Made by a program: the position numbers and the translations under genes | Notes under the pieces: generated by a model | The model's database searches: none | Told to the model about the DNA's origin: nothing | What the model saw: the letters and a program-made list of their open reading frames with translations, nothing else | Assembly: GCA_041395245.1 (NCBI GenBank) | Contig: JAWLAY010000005.1 | Span: forward strand, 1-64,000 | Origin: Aquimonas sp041395245 | GTDB taxonomy: Bacteria; Pseudomonadota; Gammaproteobacteria; Xanthomonadales; Xanthomonadaceae | Direction: 5' to 3' | Length of the DNA: 64,000 nucleotides | Shown: piece after piece, positions 34,649-42,565 of the stretch | How positions within the stretch are numbered: the first letter of the stretch is position 1 | Layout of the letters: each line of letters opens with the position of its first letter

Positions 34649-36076
34649 ATGATTACCGGTGCCTTTGCGCCTGATTTTCACAGCAGTCTGGAATGGTTGA
34701 ACTCGGCGCCGCAGTCCTTGCATGAGCACCGTGGACGCGCGGTGGCGGTCGTGTTTTTCTCGCTGGGCTCGGCGTATTGCCAGAACGTGCTGGAAGAGCT
34801 GCGTCAGTTGCAGCAGAAATATGCCGATGGTCTGAGCGTGCTGGGTGTGCACACGCCCAAGTTCGACGCCGAGCGCGACGCCAAGCTGGTGCTCAAGGGC
34901 ATCAATCGATTGATGGTGCGTTTTCCCGTGGTCAACGATCCGAACTTCGTGACCTGGCAGCACTACGGGATCAGCGTCTGGCCCAGCGTGATCCTGCTCG
35001 ATGCCGAGGGTAAGGTCGACGACATGATGGTCGGGGATGGGATCAAGGAGCGCCTGGACGCGCGTATCGAGCGCATTCTGGACCGCGCCGGTGAGGCCGA
35101 TCTGCGGGTTTACGATGCGGTGGCTTATGCCTCCAAGCAGGAGTCCGGCCTGCCGCTGGCCTTTCCGTCCGGCCTGGCGGCCAATGACCGCCATCTCTAC
35201 GTCAGCGATACCGGACACAACCGGATTCTGGAATGCACCCACGACGGGCGGATCCTGCGCCATTTCGGCTCGGGAAGTGCGGGCTTCATTGATGGCGGAC
35301 TCGCCGATGCGTGCTTCAACCTGCCACGCGGCCTCGCCTTATGGAAGGACGCGCTGTATGTCGCGGATACCGGCAATCATGCGTTGCGCAAGATCAGCCT
35401 GATGGATGGCGATGTCGAGACGCTGGCGGGTAATGGCAAGCCCGGACCGCGCCCCGAAGGGGATGTCGTCGAGCCGCGTGAGATTGCTCTGAATGCACCG
35501 TGGTCGGTCGCGTCGGCCTTCGACAAACTGTATGTGGCGATGGCCGGATGGCACCAGATCTGGGAGTTCGACCTGGGGCGAGGCAGTTTCCGTCCACTGG
35601 TTGGCAACGGCGAAATGGGCCTGAGCGACGGCGACGCGTTGACCTCGATTTTTGCCCAGCCCGCCGGCATGGCGTTGGCGCAGCAGACCCTGTTCGTCGC
35701 CGATGCTGCGAGCAGTTCGATTCGCGGCGTGCAGTTGGGCTCGGGCAAGGTGCAGACCCTGGTGGGTGCCGGGCTGTATGAGTTTGGTAACACCAACGGT
35801 GCGCTGCGGGTGGCGCGTCTGCAGTTTCCGATGGCGATTGCGCTGGACCCGCGCACGCCGCAGTTGTGGATTGCCGACACCTACAACAGTTCACTCAAGT
35901 TGCTGAATCCAGTGTCGCGTGAGGTCAAGACGCACGACCTGTCCTATCGACTGCATCAACCGGCCGCGTTGACCGTCAATCGAACCAGTCTGTGGTTGGC
36001 CAATACCGATGCGCACGAAGTGTTGCGGATGGATTTCGACGGTAGTACGCCGCGTCGGCTTGCCATCGGAGAATGA
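34649..36076 (+). CDS. Thioredoxin-like/NHL-repeat protein (NHLRC2-like)
   Basis: A 475-residue protein. Residues 1–150 have a thioredoxin-like fold (AVAVVFFSLGSAYCQNVLEE, then HYGISVWPSVILLDAEGKV with the cis-proline loop). NHLRC2 relatives usually carry a CCINC-type site here; this protein keeps a single cysteine (SAYCQN), so dithiol chemistry seems lost. Residues of about 155–470 form an NHL beta-propeller with repeats such as GLAANDRHLYVSDTGHNRIL, ALYVADTGNHALRKI and LFVADAASSSIRGV. No signal peptide, so it is probably cytoplasmic. Its stop overlaps the uvrC start as ATGA. Function unknown. Confidence 0.8.
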   Translation: MITGAFAPDFHSSLEWLNSAPQSLHEHRGRAVAVVFFSLGSAYCQNVLEELRQLQQKYADGLSVLGVHTPKFDAERDAKLVLKGINRLMVRFPVVNDPNFVTWQHYGISVWPSVILLDAEGKVDDMMVGDGIKERLDARIERILDRAGEADLRVYDAVAYASKQESGLPLAFPSGLAANDRHLYVSDTGHNRILECTHDGRILRHFGSGSAGFIDGGLADACFNLPRGLALWKDALYVADTGNHALRKISLMDGDVETLAGNGKPGPRPEGDVVEPREIALNAPWSVASAFDKLYVAMAGWHQIWEFDLGRGSFRPLVGNGEMGLSDGDALTSIFAQPAGMALAQQTLFVADAASSSIRGVQLGSGKVQTLVGAGLYEFGNTNGALRVARLQFPMAIALDPRTPQLWIADTYNSSLKLLNPVSREVKTHDLSYRLHQPAALTVNRTSLWLANTDAHEVLRMDFDGSTPRRLAIGE

Positions 36077-37908
36077 GTGCGTTGCAGGCTGCGTTCGACG
36101 GCAAGGAGTTCTGTCGTCGTCTGACTCTTTCGCCCGGCGTCTACCGCATGCTGGGTGCGGACGGGGCGGTGCTGTACGTCGGCAAGGCTTTGTCCTTGCG
36201 CAAGCGCGTGTCGAGCTACTTCACCCAGAGCGCGCGCGAGCCGCGCATCAACGCGATGATCGCGCAGATTGCGGCCATCGAGATCACGGTGACGCGCACC
36301 GAGGCGGAAGCGCTGCTGCTGGAAAACCAGCTCATCAAATCGCTGCGGCCGCGTTACAACATTCTTCTGCGCGACGACAAGAGTTACCCGTACATCTTCG
36401 TTTCCAGTCCTGCTGATGAGGCGGCGCGGATTCGATTCCATCGCGGTCCGCGGCGCGAGGTCGGGCGCTACTTCGGGCCTTATCCTGGTGTGCTGGCGGT
36501 GCGCGAAACCCTCAATCTCGTGCACAAGCTGTTTCGTCTGCGGCAGTGCGAGGACAGTGTCTATCACCATCGCACACGCCCCTGCCTGCAACACCAGATC
36601 AAGCGTTGTTCGGCGCCGTGTGTGGGTCTTATCAGCGCCGAGGACTATCAGCGCGATGTGCGCGACGCCGAGTGGTTTCTGGATGGTCGCAGTGATGCGC
36701 TGGTGGACACCTATGCCGAGCGGATGCACGCCGCCGCCGAGCGCCTCGACTTTGAGGAAGCGGCGCGCCTGCGCGATCTGGTGGCGGCCATCCGGCGTGT
36801 GCAGGCCAAGCAGTTCGTCGATGGCGAGCAGGTCGACATGGACGTGCTTGCCTGCGTGCTGGAACACGGCCGCGCCTGCGTGTTGATGCTGTCCTTTCGT
36901 GACGGCATGAACAAGGGAACGCGCAGCTACTTCCCAAAGCTCAATGGCGCCGAAGACGTCGGCGAAGTGCTGGCGGCATTCGTTACCCAGCACTATCTGG
37001 ACCAGACACCGCCCGCCGAGGTGATTCTCGGCAACCCGATCCCGGATCAGGAATTGATCCAGCAGGTGCTCGGTGAACAGGCTGGTCGCAAGGTGTTGCT
37101 CAAGACGCAGGTGCGCGCGGAACGCGCCCGTTATCTGGATCTGGCACGACGCAATGCGCAGATTGCGCTACACAGCGAACTGGCCAGCGTGGCAAGCCAG
37201 CGCGCACGGCTGGAGTCGTTGCAGGATCTGCTTGGCCTGGAGCAGCCGCCACAACGCATGGAGTGCTTCGACATCAGTCACACGCAGGGCGAGGCGACGG
37301 TGGCGTCGTGTGTCGTATTCGATGCGGAAGGCGCCGTTCGCAATCAGTACCGGCGGTTCAACATCAGTGGAATCACGCCCGGCGACGACTATGCCGCCAT
37401 GCAACAGGCGTTGCAGCGTCGCTTCAAGCGCGCGTTGGAGGACGGTGTGTTGCCGGATGTGCTGTTCATCGATGGTGGCAAGGGTCAGTTGGAACAGGCG
37501 CGCCGGGTGCTGGACGAACTGGCGATCCAGGGCGTCCTGCTGGTCGGCGTGGCCAAGGGCGAGGAGCGCCGCGCGGGGCACGAGGCCCTGGTGTTCACCG
37601 ATGGGCGAGTTCTGCGGCCGGGGCCGGATTCTGCGGCCCTGCATCTGGTACAGCAGATTCGCGACGAGGCGCATCGCTTCGCCATCACCGGGCATCGCGG
37701 TCGACGCAGCAAGGCGCGTGATCGCAGTCGTCTGGAAGACATCGAAGGCATCGGCAGCAAACGACGAGCGGCCTTGCTTCGCCACTTCGGCGGCTTGCAG
37801 GGCTTGAAGGCGGCGGGTGTGCAGGAGCTTGCGCGGGTGGAAGGTATCAACGCGGCGCTGGCGCAGCGCATCTACGACGCCTTGCATGGAACGGGAGAGT
37901 CCACATGA
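36073..37908 (+). CDS. uvrC: UvrABC excinuclease subunit C
   Basis: A 611-residue nuclease that makes the 3' and 5' cuts in nucleotide excision repair. The N-terminal GIY-YIG domain reads SPGVYRMLGADGAVLYVGKA; the cysteine pair motif is CLQHQIKRCSAPCVG; a UVR domain (RLDFEEAARLRDLVAAIRRV) binds UvrB; the RNase H-like C-domain has ECFDISHTQGEATVAS and FIDGGKGQLEQAR; and two helix–hairpin–helix segments end the protein. Full length. The ATG overlaps the NHL gene stop, and its stop overlaps cydD, an unusual operon. In many gammaproteobacteria pgsA follows uvrC directly. Confidence 0.97.
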   Translation: MSALQAAFDGKEFCRRLTLSPGVYRMLGADGAVLYVGKALSLRKRVSSYFTQSAREPRINAMIAQIAAIEITVTRTEAEALLLENQLIKSLRPRYNILLRDDKSYPYIFVSSPADEAARIRFHRGPRREVGRYFGPYPGVLAVRETLNLVHKLFRLRQCEDSVYHHRTRPCLQHQIKRCSAPCVGLISAEDYQRDVRDAEWFLDGRSDALVDTYAERMHAAAERLDFEEAARLRDLVAAIRRVQAKQFVDGEQVDMDVLACVLEHGRACVLMLSFRDGMNKGTRSYFPKLNGAEDVGEVLAAFVTQHYLDQTPPAEVILGNPIPDQELIQQVLGEQAGRKVLLKTQVRAERARYLDLARRNAQIALHSELASVASQRARLESLQDLLGLEQPPQRMECFDISHTQGEATVASCVVFDAEGAVRNQYRRFNISGITPGDDYAAMQQALQRRFKRALEDGVLPDVLFIDGGKGQLEQARRVLDELAIQGVLLVGVAKGEERRAGHEALVFTDGRVLRPGPDSAALHLVQQIRDEAHRFAITGHRGRRSKARDRSRLEDIEGIGSKRRAALLRHFGGLQGLKAAGVQELARVEGINAALAQRIYDALHGTGEST

Positions 37909-39695
37909 GTGAATCGCGCACGGTGGCCGTCACCGAGCAAGACCGCAAGCACTGGCAGCGGCGTCTGCGAGCGCTCACGCCACACAGCGGACAATGGCTT
38001 CGCGCAACGGTGTTGCTGTCGTGGCTGGCAGGCAGTCTGTTGATCGCGCAGGCCTGGCTGCTGGCGCGCATCGTCAATGGTGTGGTCTTCGATGCGCAGG
38101 ATCTGGCCTCGCAGCAGGGTTCGCTGTGGGCCTTGCTGGGTGTCTTCGTGCTTCGTGCCGTGTTGATCTGGGCAGCGGAACAGGCGGCCTTCGAGGCGGC
38201 AGCACAGGTCAAGCGCAGCGTGCGCAGCGACTTGCTGGCGGCTGTGCATGCGTTGGGACCGGCGCGCTTGCCGCAATCGCATGCCGGTCTGGTGACCACG
38301 CTGGTGGATGGCGTGGAAGCGCTGGATGCCTACTACGCGCGCTACCTGCCGACCATGAGTCTGGTTGTCTGGTTGCCTTTGAGTCTGCTGGTGTTCGTAT
38401 ACGCCAGCGACGGACTGTCGGCGCTGATTCTGGTGCTGACCGCGCCCTTGATTCCGCTGTTCATGATGCTGGTCGGGCGTGGCGCGGAGCGTCGCAATCA
38501 GCAGCAATGGGCCAGTCTGAATCGCCTGGGGACGCACCTGCTGGACGTGATCCAGGGTTTGACGACCCTGCGCCTGTTCAATGCCTCTCGACGCGAGGCA
38601 AGGGTGGTGGCCTCGCTGGCCGAACAGTACCGGCAGCGCTCAATGTCGGTGCTGCGCATCGCCTTCCTGTCGTCCTTCGTGCTGGAGTTCTTTGCCACGG
38701 TCAGCATCGCCATCGTGGCGGTGATGATCGGCTTCCGGCTGTATTTCGGCGAGATGGATTTTCAGTATGGATTCTTTGTGCTGCTGCTGGCACCGGAGTT
38801 CTATTTGCCGCTGCGCAATCTGGGCACGCATTACCACGCGCGCATGCAGGCCATTGCCGCCATCGAACAGATTGAAGCCTTGCGTGACACGAGCCTGATG
38901 CCGGGCGCGCAGGGCTTCGGTGAAACCTTCCACGCCGTTGATCTCGCGCATCATGGTGAAACCAGTACACCACTGCTGCGCTTGCGCGGCCTACAGCAGT
39001 GCTATCCCGATGGTCGGCAGGGTCTGGCAGGCGTGGATCTCGATTTTCATCGCGGTGAGCTGCTGGCCGTGGTGGGCGAGAGTGGCGCGGGCAAATCCAG
39101 TCTGATGCACGCGTTACTGGGCTTTCTGCCCCTGCAGCAGGGGCGTATCGAGGTGGATTCGCGCCTGCAGGTGAACAGTCTGGCGACCTGGCATGAGCAC
39201 TGTCTGTGGTTGCCGCAACAGCCTTGGATCGCCGCCGCGACGCTGGCGGACAACCTGCGGCTTGCCGATCCGCATGCCAGCGACGCGCAGATGATGTCCG
39301 TGCTGGCGCGCTGCGGTCTTGCTGATTGGCTGTCGGCATTGCCGCAAGGCCTGTCTACCCGGATCGGCGAAGGTGGGCAGGCCATGTCGGGTGGGCAGGC
39401 ACATGCGCTGGCGATGGCGCGCGCGCTGTTGAAGCCCGCTGCGCTGTGGCTGCTGGACGAGCCCTCCGCGCATCTGGATGTGACCCGCGAAGCCGCGATG
39501 ATCGCCCTGCTGGGTGAATTGAAGTCGGAGCGCTGCATCGTGGTCATCGCGCATCGACTCGACCTGTTGCGCGCGGCGGATCGGATCGCGTTGATGGTCG
39601 GTGGCAGAGTGCACGCGGTCGGAACGCATGCCGAACTGCTGCAGTGCTCGCCCGACTATGTGGAACTGTTGCGAGCGGCGGAGTGGCAGGCATGA
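37905..39695 (+). CDS. cydD: ABC exporter subunit CydD
   Basis: A 596-residue half-transporter: six-helix domain (about 20–320), then an ATPase domain with Walker A GESGAGKSSLMHALLG, signature MSGGQAHALAMARALLK and Walker B ALWLLDEPSAHLD. With CydC it forms the heterodimer needed for assembly of cytochrome bd, historically described as a cysteine/glutathione exporter and more recently linked to heme. CydD rather than CydC is assigned from order and the N-terminal pattern. The ATG overlaps the uvrC stop as ATGA; the stop overlaps cydC likewise. cydAB are not in this window. Confidence 0.92.
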   Translation: MSESRTVAVTEQDRKHWQRRLRALTPHSGQWLRATVLLSWLAGSLLIAQAWLLARIVNGVVFDAQDLASQQGSLWALLGVFVLRAVLIWAAEQAAFEAAAQVKRSVRSDLLAAVHALGPARLPQSHAGLVTTLVDGVEALDAYYARYLPTMSLVVWLPLSLLVFVYASDGLSALILVLTAPLIPLFMMLVGRGAERRNQQQWASLNRLGTHLLDVIQGLTTLRLFNASRREARVVASLAEQYRQRSMSVLRIAFLSSFVLEFFATVSIAIVAVMIGFRLYFGEMDFQYGFFVLLLAPEFYLPLRNLGTHYHARMQAIAAIEQIEALRDTSLMPGAQGFGETFHAVDLAHHGETSTPLLRLRGLQQCYPDGRQGLAGVDLDFHRGELLAVVGESGAGKSSLMHALLGFLPLQQGRIEVDSRLQVNSLATWHEHCLWLPQQPWIAAATLADNLRLADPHASDAQMMSVLARCGLADWLSALPQGLSTRIGEGGQAMSGGQAHALAMARALLKPAALWLLDEPSAHLDVTREAAMIALLGELKSERCIVVIAHRLDLLRAADRIALMVGGRVHAVGTHAELLQCSPDYVELLRAAEWQA

Positions 39696-41404
39696 GTCCG
39701 CTGCAGTTTCTTTGGCAACGCACCGCCGGTCAGCGCGGCTGGATGCTGCTCGGGCTGTTGCTGGCCTTGCTCACCAGTCTGGCGAATATCGCCTTGCTGG
39801 CGTTGTCCGGTTGGTTCATCAGCGCCATGGCACTGGCCGGTGTGGCGGGTGTCAGCATGAACTACTTCACGCCTGCGGCGTTGATTCGTCTATCCGCCAT
39901 CGTGCGCACCGCCGGACGGTATGGCGAGCGGCTCAGCACCCACGAGGCCACCTTTCGGGTGCTGGCGACGATGCGGGTGTGGTTGTACGAACGCATCGAG
40001 CCCTTGGCACCGCAGCATCTGGAGCAATACCAGAGTGGTGACCTGCTGAATCGCTTGCGTGCCGACATCGACAGTCTCAACCATCTCTATCTGCGGGTAT
40101 GGGTGCCCAGCCTGGTGGCCTTGCTGTCCAGCCTGATCTGTGTGCTGGTCGTGCTGTTGTTCGATTGGCGCATGGCGCTCTGGCTGGGATGGATGCTGGG
40201 TACGGCGGGCTGGATCTTGCCGAAGCTCGCCAGCCGCGCAGGACAGCCGAGTGCACTGGCGCAGCAGCAGACGCTGAACGCGCTGCGCATGCAGTGGGTG
40301 GGCGACCTTCGGGGGTTGGCCGAAATGCAGTTGTTCGGCGCGCAGGCAATGCAGAGCGAGCGGATCGAGTCACTTGCTGCGAATCTGCTTCGCGCGCAGC
40401 GTCAGCAAGCCCGCTGGGCCGGAACGTTGCAGGCCGCCTTCAGTCTGATCGTTGGTGTATGCGTGCTGGGCATGCTGTGGTTGGCGATTCCTGCCGTGCA
40501 GGCGCAACGCATCGCGCCGCCCGAACTGGCGATGCTGGCCTTGTTGGCGATGGCCAGTTTCGAGTCGCTGACGCCGCTGCCGGTGGCCTTCCAGAGCTTG
40601 GGTGAGTCGCGCGAAGCGATGGCGCGCGTGTTGAACCTAGTCAATGCCGAGCCGGAAGTGCGCGATCCCGCGCATCCGCAGACACTTCCTGACGGGCATG
40701 CCTTGCAACTCAGCGACGTGTCGTTCCGCTATGCCGATTCGCAGCCTTGGGTCCTGCGGCAACTCGACTGGCAGGTGCCGAGCGGCGCGCGGATCGCGTT
40801 GATCGGTCCGAACGGGGCAGGCAAGAGCAGCGTGATGGCCTTGCTCACGCGCCTGCGGGCACCGCAACACGGTGTGATCCGCCTGGACGGCATCAATCTG
40901 GCCGATCTGAGCGGCGAGCAAGTTCGCAGTCGATTTGCCGTGCTGTCGCAGCATGCCCATCTGTTCAACACGACGTTGCGGAGCAATCTGCGACTGGCCG
41001 CGCCGGACGCCGATGATTCCCGCCTGCGCCAGGCGTGTAGGGCGGCGGGAATCGAGGACTTCGTCGATTCGCTACCGGCGGGACTGGAAACCCCGGTCGG
41101 CGAGTTGGGCAGCGCGTTGTCCGGTGGACAGGCGCGCCGGATCGCATTGGCGCGGACGTTGCTGAAGCCCGCCCCAATCCTGATACTCGATGAGCCCACC
41201 GAGGGCATGGATGCCGTGACAGCGGAACAGGTGATGCGGGGCATTCACGCCTGGGTAAGCGCGCAGACGCAGACCCTGATCGTGATTACCCATCGACCGC
41301 TGGAGACGCGGGACATGGATGCCATCTATCGCCTCACGGAAGGCAGGCTTGAGCGCGTCCCGATGCCCTTCGGGCAGGGCAGCGCGGACCACAGTGACGA
41401 CTGA
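39692..41404 (+). CDS. cydC: ABC exporter subunit CydC
   Basis: A 570-residue half-transporter partnering CydD. The membrane domain contains LALLALSGWFISAMALAG and IRLSAIVRTAGRYGERLSTH, typical of CydC. The ATPase has Walker A GPNGAGKSSVMALLTRL, signature LSGGQARRIALARTLLK and Walker B ILILDEPTEGMD, then the H-loop ITHRPL. The ATG at 39692 overlaps the cydD stop; an upstream in-frame start lies inside cydD and is not used. A terminator-like hairpin follows at 41468–41491. Confidence 0.92.
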   Translation: MSPLQFLWQRTAGQRGWMLLGLLLALLTSLANIALLALSGWFISAMALAGVAGVSMNYFTPAALIRLSAIVRTAGRYGERLSTHEATFRVLATMRVWLYERIEPLAPQHLEQYQSGDLLNRLRADIDSLNHLYLRVWVPSLVALLSSLICVLVVLLFDWRMALWLGWMLGTAGWILPKLASRAGQPSALAQQQTLNALRMQWVGDLRGLAEMQLFGAQAMQSERIESLAANLLRAQRQQARWAGTLQAAFSLIVGVCVLGMLWLAIPAVQAQRIAPPELAMLALLAMASFESLTPLPVAFQSLGESREAMARVLNLVNAEPEVRDPAHPQTLPDGHALQLSDVSFRYADSQPWVLRQLDWQVPSGARIALIGPNGAGKSSVMALLTRLRAPQHGVIRLDGINLADLSGEQVRSRFAVLSQHAHLFNTTLRSNLRLAAPDADDSRLRQACRAAGIEDFVDSLPAGLETPVGELGSALSGGQARRIALARTLLKPAPILILDEPTEGMDAVTAEQVMRGIHAWVSAQTQTLIVITHRPLETRDMDAIYRLTEGRLERVPMPFGQGSADHSDD

Positions 41405-41467
41405 CTGCGCGCGGTGCGGCCTGGTTTCGGACTGGCGGCGTTGATTGCCCGACAAGGCGTCGAATAC

Positions 41468-41491
41468 CCGGCTCGCGGGAGCGGATTTTTT
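41468..41491 (+). terminator. Possible terminator after cydC
   Basis: CCG/CTC (41468–41474, with one bulged G) can pair with GAG/CGG (41479–41484) and is followed by ATTTTTT (41485–41491). The stem is short but GC-only, with a good T-run, 64 bases after the cydC stop. The rest of the 227 bases between cydC and pgsA holds no convincing gene; a 73-codon ORF there has no recognisable family. Confidence 0.5.
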
Positions 41492-41631
41492 CATTGGGTG
41501 CGCAATGCGCGAACGCGTCCTGACGCGAACGGCTCGCCATCGCGATTGGCAGAGGGCAGAATGCAGGCGAAGGACATCCACTGCTCGGCTTGCCGGGCGC
41601 ATTGGCGTTTGCTGGAAGCGACGGAATCCGC

Positions 41632-42189
41632 GTGAAACTAACCATTCCCACCGTGCTCACCTTGTTTCGCATCGCACTGATTCCGGTGCTGGTGCTGGTG
41701 ATCTATCTGCCCTATCACTGGACCAATTTCGCGGCCGCGTTCCTGTTCGCGCTCGGCGCGATCACCGACTGGGCCGATGGGTACATCGCGCGGCGCTTCG
41801 GCATGATGTCGGCGTTCGGCGCGTTTCTCGATCCGGTGGCGGACAAACTGGCGGTGGCGGTGGCGCTGATCATCATCGTGCAACTGCATCCCACCTTGTT
41901 CATGGCCTTGATTGCCGCGGTCATCATCGGTCGTGAAATCACCATTTCGGCGCTGCGCGAGTGGATGGCCGAGGTCGGGCAGCGCTCGACCGTGCGGGTC
42001 GCCGCGATCGGCAAGATCAAGACCATCGTGCAGATGGTGGCCCTGGTCATGCTGCTGTATCGCGAGCCGCTATGGGGGCTGCCGATTTTCCTGATCGGCG
42101 AGTGGCTGCTGGCGGCGGCGGCGGTGCTTACCCTGTGGTCCGGCTTTGCCTATCTGCGTGCCGCGTGGCCCGCCCTGCAGGAACGATGA
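41632..42189 (+). CDS. pgsA: CDP-diacylglycerol–glycerol-3-phosphate 3-phosphatidyltransferase
   Basis: A 185-residue integral membrane enzyme making phosphatidylglycerophosphate, the precursor of phosphatidylglycerol and cardiolipin. The CDP-alcohol phosphotransferase motif D-x2-DG-x2-AR-x8-G-x3-D-x3-D is complete in TDWADGYIARRFG and GAFLDPVADK. Other helices match PgsA. The start is a GTG at 41632, giving (M)KLTIPTVLTLFRI; the family begins there, with CGGAATC just upstream, and the earlier in-frame ATG adds 14 unrelated residues. It is followed by tRNA-Gly and tRNA-Cys, the same order as E. coli pgsA–glyW–cysT. Confidence 0.95.
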   Translation: MKLTIPTVLTLFRIALIPVLVLVIYLPYHWTNFAAAFLFALGAITDWADGYIARRFGMMSAFGAFLDPVADKLAVAVALIIIVQLHPTLFMALIAAVIIGREITISALREWMAEVGQRSTVRVAAIGKIKTIVQMVALVMLLYREPLWGLPIFLIGEWLLAAAAVLTLWSGFAYLRAAWPALQER

Positions 42190-42225
42190 GGGCACCGTTT
42201 TTTGAAGATTCGTGCAGAAAAATGC

Positions 42226-42253
42226 TTGACACAAATGCTCGAATCCCTAAAAT
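42226..42253 (+). promoter_or_regulatory. Sigma-70 promoter of tRNA-Gly
   Basis: TTGACA at 42226–42231 and TAAAAT at 42248–42253 with a 16-base spacer form a near-consensus promoter. The -10 box ends 15 bases before the first base of tRNA-Gly, so transcription should begin a few bases upstream of the mature tRNA. This lets the tRNA genes be expressed independently of pgsA. Confidence 0.8.
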
Positions 42254-42268
42254 GAGCGGCTCAACGAC

Positions 42269-42344
<76 letters not shown>

Positions 42345-42353
42345 GATTCAGCG

Positions 42354-42384
42354 CAAAACCTCGGTCTCCCGAGGTTTTGTTGTT
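42354..42384 (+). terminator. Hairpin terminator after tRNA-Gly
   Basis: CAAAACCTCGG (42354–42364) pairs perfectly with CCGAGGTTTTG (42369–42379) around a TCTC loop, and T-rich sequence follows (TTGTT). The A/T flanks allow it to work in both directions. It may end the tRNA-Gly transcript or act as a processing barrier before tRNA-Cys. Confidence 0.75.
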
Positions 42385-42435
42385 TAAGCGGATCGATTGT
42401 TGTTGGAGATCGGTCAGTAGCACGATTTGATGTGT

Positions 42436-42509
42436 GGCCTGGTGGCAGAGTGGTCATGCAGCGGCCTGCAAAGCCGTGTACGCCGGTTCGATTCCGACCC
42501 AGGCCTCCA
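42436..42509 (+). tRNA. tRNA-Cys (anticodon GCA)
   Basis: A 74-base cloverleaf. The acceptor GGCCTGG pairs with CCAGGCC, discriminator T is followed by encoded CCA, the anticodon loop CTGCAAA carries GCA, and the T arm contains GGTTCGATTCC. It lies 91 bases after tRNA-Gly, in the E. coli glyW–cysT order. Its own promoter is not obvious; it may depend on readthrough from the tRNA-Gly promoter. No tRNA-Leu follows, unlike E. coli. Confidence 0.98.
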
Positions 42510-42525
42510 CACCATCAAGTGATTC

Positions 42526-42554
42526 AAGCCCCGCCGATGCGGGGCTTTTCTTTT
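42526..42554 (+). terminator. Rho-independent terminator after tRNA-Cys
   Basis: AAGCCCCGC (42526–42534) pairs with GCGGGGCTT (42539–42547) around a CGAT tetraloop, followed by TTCTTTT. It ends tRNA-Cys transcription 17 bases after the gene. The convergent glycosyltransferase gene on the minus strand ends 12 bases further on. Confidence 0.9.
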
Positions 42555-42565
42555 CAGACGAACGC

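Noticed and set aside
41414..41635. 73-codon ORF between cydC and pgsA
   Set aside because: No family, no ribosome binding site and overlap with a likely terminator; probably non-coding.
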